Of a stretch of DNA of 64,000 nucleotides, positions 56,839 to 64,000 are shown piece by piece. Positions within the stretch are counted from its first letter, which is position 1. Each line of letters opens with the position of its first letter. The notes below the pieces were generated by a model. It was given only the letters and a program-made list of their open reading frames with translations, had not been told where the DNA came from and did not search any database. The stretch is taken from NCBI GenBank assembly GCA_034620365.1, contig JAQGEQ010000283.1, positions 310,001 through 374,000 on the forward strand. The letters are read 5' to 3'. The DNA comes from Pegea sp. RAD2-039. Lineage: Eukaryota > Chordata > Thaliacea > Salpida > Salpidae. The translations under genes and the position numbers were made by a program.

Positions 56839-59160
56839 AATCATTTTGCTGGTTAACGTTTACTCAATTGGTTGTTGCAATTTATGCTTTAATTAACTAT
56901 TTTAATGATTACTCTATTATTGAAATAGTGTGTAAGTCTGCAATAAATAATAAAGGTTTTACATTTAATTTTTTACTTTAAACTAAAGTTGGTATTGTAA
57001 TGTTGTTATTCTCGTACAGCTCTTTTGTAAACTATTAAAAAAACTTTTTTATTCCTTAATTTTCGAACTTTGTATTTTAAGTATTTGTTAACATCTTTTA
57101 TTATTTTTCAAAAAGTTTTTGAAAGTAATTATATTATGTTAGTTGATAAGCACATACGAAATTGTGGTTACTTTTTAGTTACCATCTAAAGATTCGTTAA
57201 ATCCTTATATGTTTGTAAAACTGATTATTTTTGTAATTTGTTTTTATTATGAAAGTAAAACTACAGTTTCTAGTAATTATTGCAATTTTTATGAGAAAAC
57301 TTATGTTTGAAATCTTAAAATCTATTTCCTTTCTTACAATGCTTGTTGGAGATAAAAACAATAAACGTTATTATTCTCTTCATACTATAAATTTAGAAAA
57401 AGAAGTTTTTTAACATTTATATTATCGACAATTACATCATCATAAATAATTCATCTTCTATAGCACTTGACTATTTCTTACCCAAATAGTTAGATCAAAA
57501 TTAACAGATTGAGTTTTTTAAATAGTTTAAATTACTTTATAATTTTGTAACCTCAGAGGAACGGCAGAAAAACTAATATTTTCTTATCGGTTACTACTCC
57601 ATCATTTTTAAAACTTTACAATTAATATTCTTGTAAGCAAGTTGCTAGAGTGTTTTAAACTGTTCTGTTTAATACGTTTACATCAGATATATAACTGTAT
57701 CTATTTCAGCTCTTGGTAATTCTAATTATCGAACCAAATATTAAGTTGCTATTTTAAATGGAACTCTTATTATCCAAACAAATCGCAACAAACCAAAACA
57801 CCTGGCCAAACCATCGATGCAGTTACTGATTATAACTATAAAGAGACTATTCCTTATAAGAAATAATCTTATGAAAAAGTCTTATGAAATAACATTTGTT
57901 TGGAATGAGGAATTTACTTTAAAATTTACCAATTTGTAAACTAAAATTAATAAAAATAAGTATTTAAAGTTCCTAATACCAGCAAAACAGCCAAAATATC
58001 TTAAGGATCATACCTTCCAAAGAATGAATTTTAAACAATATTTATTCTTGGTACAAAGCTTTACAATATGAGTTAGTATTTTAAAGTTAAAAAAATTTAA
58101 TAAAAGTATTTGCCTCAAATTTGAAATACTCTTTTAAGTTATAATATTTTATAGATTTTTGAGATACACATCCCACATTTTGTACCGTTGTTTTTTGAAT
58201 TTTTTTTTTTGTGAAGATTTATCAATTCTTAATTATTACTTTGAAATCATTCATAAAACCATCAATGTAACAAATCAACATTTATCAGTACGTTTGATGT
58301 ATTGAAATTAGATTAAGAAAACTACAATATAACAAAGAATATAAAAAAGGAAAATCATTCTATCTCATTTAGCAACTTATTCCGTTGTTCGAGATTTAAA
58401 GATGGAAAACCATCAAAAGTCACAGGCGCTCAAAAGGATCTACAGAAAAATAAAAGAAATCTGACATTAAAATGTACAAATCCTCTATTATTTTGTGAAA
58501 AAATATATGTGTGAAGAAATAAGAACTAAAAATACAAACAAATCTGACGTATAAGTAATGAAACAAAAGGGTTCAAAAATATTCTAGCAATTTAAAGCAA
58601 TCGATTAGACTAAAATGGACTGGTAACAAATTAGCATTTATTAGTTCTCCTGTTTTACGTATAAAGTTAGATAATAAGGAAAGCAATTCAAACTGTTTAA
58701 GCAACTCAATATGTTAATTCTGAAGATGTTAATTTCAAAAAACCAATCTGGTAAGTTATTAACTAGTACTTTTGGAGATGATTTATTTCATATAGTATAT
58801 TATATATAAAAATTTAGAATATCAACCAATTTTTTTATATGGTTTGTTATATAAAATCTACATTAAATAAAACCAGAAATCTAAAACCAATTTCTAAAAT
58901 GAAAAAAGTAATGTCAATAAAAAAAGTCCAGATTACTAAGAAACGAAAGTTGTAAAATCTAACTGTGACTAAAAGAAGGTTCGGAAAAACTGCATAAGTG
59001 GTAAGGTTTCAAGCCAGCAAAAAATGATTAGGCAAAGATCATATTATATTAATTGATTTTTAGATAAATTTGTATATAGTTTTCTTCAAGTTGGAAAGAA
59101 ATACATCAAGGGTCTCTTTATCATAGGCGTTTTAAGTTATTTTTTTTAAATAAACTACAG
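56839..59160 (+). repeat. 3' flank of class II ZNF gene (55.6 kb)
   Basis: Matches 36308-38690 and, inverted, 27300-29620, except for the loss of about 100 bp just after the stop. AATAAA at about 56943 is a possible polyadenylation signal. It includes the 54-codon frame at 57249-57413. Confidence 0.7.
57249..57413 (+). other. 54-codon frame, fourth copy
   Basis: Starts MKVKLQFLVIIAIF and ends EKEVF and TAA, with no length change against the three other copies; 411 nt after the extended ZNF frame. Mostly replacement changes against the 10.9 kb copy. Confidence 0.25.
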
Positions 59161-60145
59161 AGTACAATAATTTGCTCTTACGACAATTATAGGCTACAAA
59201 ATTATGTTATCAAATATTTTGAAGTTCTTAAAAAGAAATATATAATTTTGTCAATTTTTTGTTTGTTTTATCTAATAACCTAAACTGTATAGATCAGTTT
59301 TAGTTTCACTAATAGGTAAAGTTAAAGCAGAGCAATTTTTTATATAAATTTTTGCTCCTTGATACACTTAGCTAATAGCCTTCATTTTTGAGTTATATTT
59401 CATTTAAGTAAAATTATTTTTGCTACTTGATAGAAAAACAAGTTCTACTTTATTTGTATTTGTACGAATAAAACGTGTTAAAAATACAACAAAATAATAT
59501 ACATTTCAAAAAGAAGTTAGGTGAGTCGCCTTTATCTCGTCGTTTGAAGTTTCTGACAAAAGTTAAATCAGAAACTGTGATCTGAGAATCATTGGTTGAC
59601 TGAAAGTTTTCATAATTGAAAGAGAAAGATTGAATAACAAACTCGTAGTAGAAAGTTAAAAAAAGATGAAACAGAATTGATAACAAAACTTAAAAACAAC
59701 TTTTTCATTGATTTGTTTACTGCGGATACTTAAACCTTTTATTAGCAAATGAATGAAAGTAATATAAAAAAGTTTCTAAAAAAAGAGCTGAATATCATCT
59801 TCGAAATTTCCATTAATAAGATTTATTTTAGATAATAAAATTAAAAATTAGCTTTTGTTCAAAATGAGCAGCGGTTTTTGCAATCCTCTTAAGACGTACA
59901 AAATATCGGAAATTATTATTAAAAAATTGAAATAAAAAAGGCTTTTTAGAGTTACTAACCATTATTAGCCAGATTCAAAGGATAATTGTAATAAAACTTG
60001 AAGCAGTTTTCGAATTAGTAAAGCAATATCATTGTTAGCAGATAAATTTTTGAGTTAATAAATGTTATTAGGGAGGTTAACTTAAATTTGTTTCAACATG
60101 ACCTTGTTAAAGTACTTAAAACCGCAATCAAGCAAATTCATGGCA
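59160..60145 (-). repeat. Duplicated block A, copy 4
   Basis: Same orientation as 1-1030. It contains a minus-strand frame (59450-59686) ending FNTFYSYKYK and a plus-strand frame with YDNYRLQNYV and ending CLFYLIT at about 59282. The match to the other copies ends at about 60145, in GCATTATTTAATTC. Confidence 0.7.
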
Positions 60146-60169
60146 TTATTTAATTCTTAGAAAATAATG

Positions 60170-60475
60170 TATTTTCAGAAGTCCAATTTTTTATAAAGTT
60201 TATCGACAGATTATCGATTTCAATATATTGATAGTGTGGAGGCAAATTAGCTGATCAATTTGTTGAACTAAAAAATAGTTCTTTCTTTTATTAATTTCTT
60301 TCGATCTAGTATTTGTCAGGAGGAAAGTACTTTTTCAAGCTTTTCTTTTTGCTCTATAAGTTTGATTTATTAAAAACTGTTAGACAAACTTTATTTTTCT
60401 GACATCAATCTTATAGAAGACTGTATCTTATTTCTAGGTGCAAAATACTTTTGAGTTTAAATTTTTCAACTTAAT
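60170..60475. repeat. Dispersed repeat, copy 2
   Basis: Inverted match to 15880-16165. It sits exactly at the junction between block A and a family A far upstream region, so it may mark the breakpoint that put the 62.2 kb gene in tandem with the 55.6 kb gene. No coding frame. Confidence 0.6.
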
Positions 60476-62211
60476 CATTGCTTTGAAGGTGGTGCATAGT
60501 TGTTATATCACTTTAATACTTTTTTGTGAAATCAAATTATTCTAGCGATTAATTACTGTATTCAGCCAAACATACCCACAAACTCATTCAAAAATAATAA
60601 TACCTTTTAGAATAGTTTTTAGAGGTTTTATAAAAAAAACTTTAAATGATTAATATCTGTAAGTATTTCTTGAAATTTATTCTTTGTTTGTAACTTTAAA
60701 AAAATATTTATAAGAATTAAAAGTAAATGAACAAATACTTTTACAAAGTATGGATTTTGCAGTTACTTTATTTTAGGTAGCTACTTTATAGAAATAAAAA
60801 AATGTAATGTGCTAAAATATTGAGCACAAAGCAGTAAAAGCATTCAAATAACAATCAACAAGCAACAAATTCATAGTGGCAAAAGCTTCTATACCTTTGA
60901 TATTCTCATCAGAATTTGCATGCAAAGATTATTTTGTTTCTAACATTACTTTCAAAATTATAATTTCTCTCAACTCTTTTCAAGATTAATAAATCCTTTT
61001 TATTTATCAAATATATATATATATTCTTAAGAAGACTTTGACCAAAAGTTTAAATGTTTGGTAACGTCCTTTGTGTTATAAATAATTTTAGAATTTATGT
61101 TAAATTATAAGGTTTTGTTGGTCTCTTTTGTCTCTTTTAGTTACTTGTAAACTTAATGCCAATAGAGAAAAATGATTGGTGTTAGATAATCCTGTTGATT
61201 TTTGATATTTTGTAAACTTATGTAGCTTGCTTAATTTTATTAGACAATTGCTAGTATTGATTTTTGTGAAATATTTGCAGGTATTGCGTTTAGACATTAA
61301 ATTTTCAAACCTTTATAAAAAATATTTGTAGTAAATGTTTATAACTGTCAAAATATTAGACTTTAAATCAATTTTTGTTCGTTTATGTTGGCTTGTAATC
61401 TATAAATTCTTTATACATTTCCATGATATTTAAATATGTATTTTTTAAAGTTGAGCTTATCATTTTTAAATTAATTCAATAAGTCAATATCAACTCTCGA
61501 ATTTTCATTAAAATATTCTCTATATATAACTGATATAAAATATATATATATAAATATAACTAAGTATTCTTGTAATTAAAAATGACTAGAAATAGTTTGA
61601 TATATTTTTTGATTAATTGTTGCTCACTATTAATGTCCTCACTATTAACATCATACAAGTTAAGTCTATTGAGGACTTTACACTTGAATATGAGATAAAC
61701 AACTGCAGATTAAAATCTGTAAAATTAAGGTTTAACATCTTGTTGATCTATTTTAAACACTGTTAAATCTTACACTAATTACATACTTTTTAATTTTTAG
61801 TTTCTGAACTCATGTTATCATTTTCACAAGTAAACGTGTTTTGCCCTCGTAACTGCTATATGTAAAACAATAATACCTTTTCTATAGAAGAATTTTTTTC
61901 TATTTATTTATTATAGAATTGGATATTTTGTTGCCTAAATATTGAACTATAACCAACAATTTGTCAAAATACTTGCTAAAGTTTACAAAAAATTGTTCTT
62001 AAAAATCGTTTTAAATAAAAGTATGTACATAGAATATCACAAGTTTCTGAATAAAACTTTTACAAAACTTGATCTAAACTTGATTGTTATCATTAGTAAA
62101 CAAACTTTGTATATCATATAAAAATAATATATCACTTAAAACTAAAACGATTTCATATGGACATTTTAAAACTAAAAACGTATTTTTTTTCTTCAGCCTA
62201 TTAACTTGAAA
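60476..62211 (+). repeat. 5' flank of the 62.2 kb ZNF gene
   Basis: The standard family A upstream region starting inside the far part (TAGTTGTTATATCACTTTAA). The acceptor TTTTTTTTCTTCAG ends at 62196. A minus-strand 65-codon frame at 61100-61297 is broken in the paralogues and is not called. Confidence 0.7.
61051..61085 (+). promoter_or_regulatory. Conserved CRE-like element with a changed core
   Basis: TTTGGTAACGTCCTTTGTG: this is the only copy in which AACGTCAT is AACGTCCT. About 1.1 kb before the ATG of the 62.2 kb gene. Confidence 0.35.
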
Positions 62212-63258
62212 ATGAACTTGATACAAGGCAGCAACTTTGCACGAAAAAGAAAACTTTCATTAGATGATGATGAAAAAAGTTTTAATAAGAAAACTGCAGA
62301 AAAGAAAATTTTGGTAAACACTTCTGGTGGAGTACATAGCTTGTATAAAAGTCATGCTGATCATACTAGTTTAAATAATACTAAAGAAATTCCAACAACT
62401 ACAAGTTTCCCTTTTAAAGACACTAACAGTGATAGGAAAGCATTCAAAGGGAAAGAAAATAATAAAAAAAACAAACAATCATCTAATTTCAAAATCAAAT
62501 ATGAATGTTCAGACTGTAACAAGAAATTTAAATGCAAATCTCAGCCTGTTTACCATGAAAGAACTCATACTGTTGAGAAGCCATATGAATGTATAGTTTG
62601 TGGAAGAAAATTTGCACATAATTCCAGTCTTTCAATTCATGAAAGAACTCATACTGGTGAAAAACCATATGAATGTCTTGTTTGTGAAAGAAAATTTAGT
62701 CAAAGATCTAATCTTGTATGTCATGAAAGAACTCATACTGGTGAGAAACCATATGAATGCAGTGCTTGTGGAAAAAAATTTACTTATAATTCCAATCTTT
62801 TAACACATGAAAGAACTCATACTGGCGAGAAACCATATAAATGCAATGTTTGTGAAAGAAAGTTTAGTCAAAAAACCCATTTGTTATGTCATGAAAGAAC
62901 TCATACTAGTGAGAAGCCATATGAATGCATTGTTTGTGAAAGAAAATTTAGTCATAAATCTAGTCTTCTATGTCATGAAAGAACTCATACTGGTGAGAAA
63001 CCATATGAATGTATTGTTTGTGAAAAGAAGTTTAGTCATAGGTCTAGTCTTCTATGTCATGAAAGGACTCATACTGGTGAGAAGCCATATGAATGTATTG
63101 TTTGCGGAAAAAAATTTACTAATATTTCCAATCTTTTAACTCATGAAAGAACTCATACTGGGGAGAAGCCATATGAATGTGCTGTTTGTGGAAGACGATT
63201 TGCTCGAAGTTCCAATCTTGTAACTCATGAAAGGACTCATACTGGCGAGAAACCATAG
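62212..63258 (+). CDS. C2H2 zinc-finger protein, class I, 9 fingers
   Basis: A 348-residue probable nuclear DNA-binding protein. After the N-terminal region come [64 protein letters not shown] and RSSNLVTH. Finger 1 has Pro at the core Leu position (SQPVYH for SQLVYH) and a changed linker (HTVEKP), so this otherwise invariant finger is probably impaired here. It ends in TAG directly after TGEKP. In this copy alone the remnant finger behind the stop is unbroken in the +1 frame (FFCEKKFSRNSSRLRHEMMH, then VSQKK and TGA at about 63343). The N-terminal variant is shared with the 55.6 kb gene, and both are on the plus strand. AATAAA at 63387 is a candidate polyadenylation signal. Confidence 0.9.
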   Translation: MNLIQGSNFARKRKLSLDDDEKSFNKKTAEKKILVNTSGGVHSLYKSHADHTSLNNTKEIPTTTSFPFKDTNSDRKAFKGKENNKKNKQSSNFKIKYECSDCNKKFKCKSQPVYHERTHTVEKPYECIVCGRKFAHNSSLSIHERTHTGEKPYECLVCERKFSQRSNLVCHERTHTGEKPYECSACGKKFTYNSNLLTHERTHTGEKPYKCNVCERKFSQKTHLLCHERTHTSEKPYECIVCERKFSHKSSLLCHERTHTGEKPYECIVCEKKFSHRSSLLCHERTHTGEKPYECIVCGKKFTNISNLLTHERTHTGEKPYECAVCGRRFARSSNLVTHERTHTGEKP

Positions 63259-64000
63259 GAATATGTTTTTCTGTGAAAAAAAATTTAGTCGAAATTCAAG
63301 TCGATTACGCCATGAAATGATGCATGTTTCTCAGAAAAAGTGAGATCATTTTGCTGGTAAAAGTTTACTCACAATTTATAAGAATGAATAAATAGCTTTG
63401 TGAAGATCAGAGGGTTTAAAAATATAGTTTTTAAAATTGATTTTTCAGTTTGAGTTGTTTTTATTTTATTAATAATTGTTTTATTGATCATATGGTGTAT
63501 GTTACAGTAAATAATAATGATTTGAAAAGTTATTTTTTTTATTGTTTGTGATCGACGGTACGTATTTTTTTTGTAAACGAACTATATCTTATTTCGTTTT
63601 TATTCCAAGTTTTTAAACCCACAAGTTATTTATTGTACTTTATTTATTATTAAAAAGTTTCTGTATTTAGATTTTAATCTCTTAGTTAATCAATGCTGTG
63701 CAAACTGCTGATAGATTTCAGTTTATGTTTAGAAATTCGTTTAAAACTTTTTAAATTTCTGCAACTTATTACTCTTTACAATCTGTGTTATTTTTTTGAT
63801 TGAAACTTCAGTTTTTAGTAGATACTCAAAATAATTTCAACAAAATAAAGTTTTAATTCATAAAATCTCTTTTTCCAACCTAATGCTATTTTGTTTATCA
63901 TTTCATTTTAGAAATAAATACTTTTTAATAAATCATTGCATCATAATTAATCCCTTCTGCTATAGCACTAAGCTGTTTATTACCCGAATGGTTAAAACTA
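63259..64000 (+). repeat. 3' flank of class I ZNF gene, cut by the window end
   Basis: Contains the last-finger remnant to about 63343 and then the common class I flank (as 48882-49640). The window ends before the hairpin and block C would be expected. No further gene. Confidence 0.7.

Noticed and set aside
61100..61297. 65-codon minus-strand frame in the 62.2 kb upstream region
   Set aside because: Part of the shared 5' flank; its counterparts (for example 5300-5510 and 8280-8480) are broken by indels and stops.

Overview
The window is strongly AT-rich eukaryotic DNA, almost certainly from an animal. There are no operons, tRNA or rRNA genes. The recognisable content is a cluster of C2H2 zinc-finger (ZNF) genes set in long, repeatedly duplicated non-coding DNA, plus old non-LTR retrotransposon and tRNA-derived SINE remains. 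A cnidarian of the Hydra type would fit the base composition, but nothing here proves the lineage.

Ten members of one ZNF family, called family A here, lie at 3.3 (-), 9.4 (+), 17.2 (-), 23.6 (+), 29.6 (-), 35.2 (+), 40.7 (-), 47.8 (+), 55.6 (+) and 62.2 kb (+). Each has about 95 residues of a shared, highly charged N-terminal region with an ARKRKLSS motif, and I recognise no KRAB, BTB, ZAD or SCAN domain in it. This is followed by 4 to 12 fingers of 28 residues on an almost invariant scaffold ([13 protein letters not shown], then ERKF). The differences concentrate at helix positions -1, 2, 3 and 6, which choose the DNA target. Most copies have the same 3' splice acceptor 15 nt before the ATG, so a 5' exon or a trans-spliced leader lies upstream.

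The family splits by 3' end. Class II (9.4, 29.6, 35.2, and 55.6 kb in origin) ends in a complete last finger and a HKK-type tail. Class I (3.3, 40.7, 47.8, 62.2, and the frameshifted 23.6 kb copy) stops directly after TGEKP and carries a decayed last finger in its 3' flank. The 17.2 kb copy is cut off by a rearrangement. The 55.6 kb copy has an early TAG followed by five more intact fingers. A second, older family, B, survives only as relics at 7.0, 14.0, 33.5, 44.6, 51.3 and 53.3 kb.

Gene orientation alternates strictly over the first eight family A genes, and the flanks are shared as inverted duplicates: about 1-6.7 kb with 21.4-27.3 kb, 19.4-21.3 kb with 45.0-47.1 kb, and 24.4-29.6 kb with 36.3-40.7 kb. 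The locus therefore looks like a young, fast-duplicating ZNF array of the kind that elsewhere evolves under conflict with mobile elements. That function is inference. Repeat-block borders are judged by eye and are good to some tens of bases.
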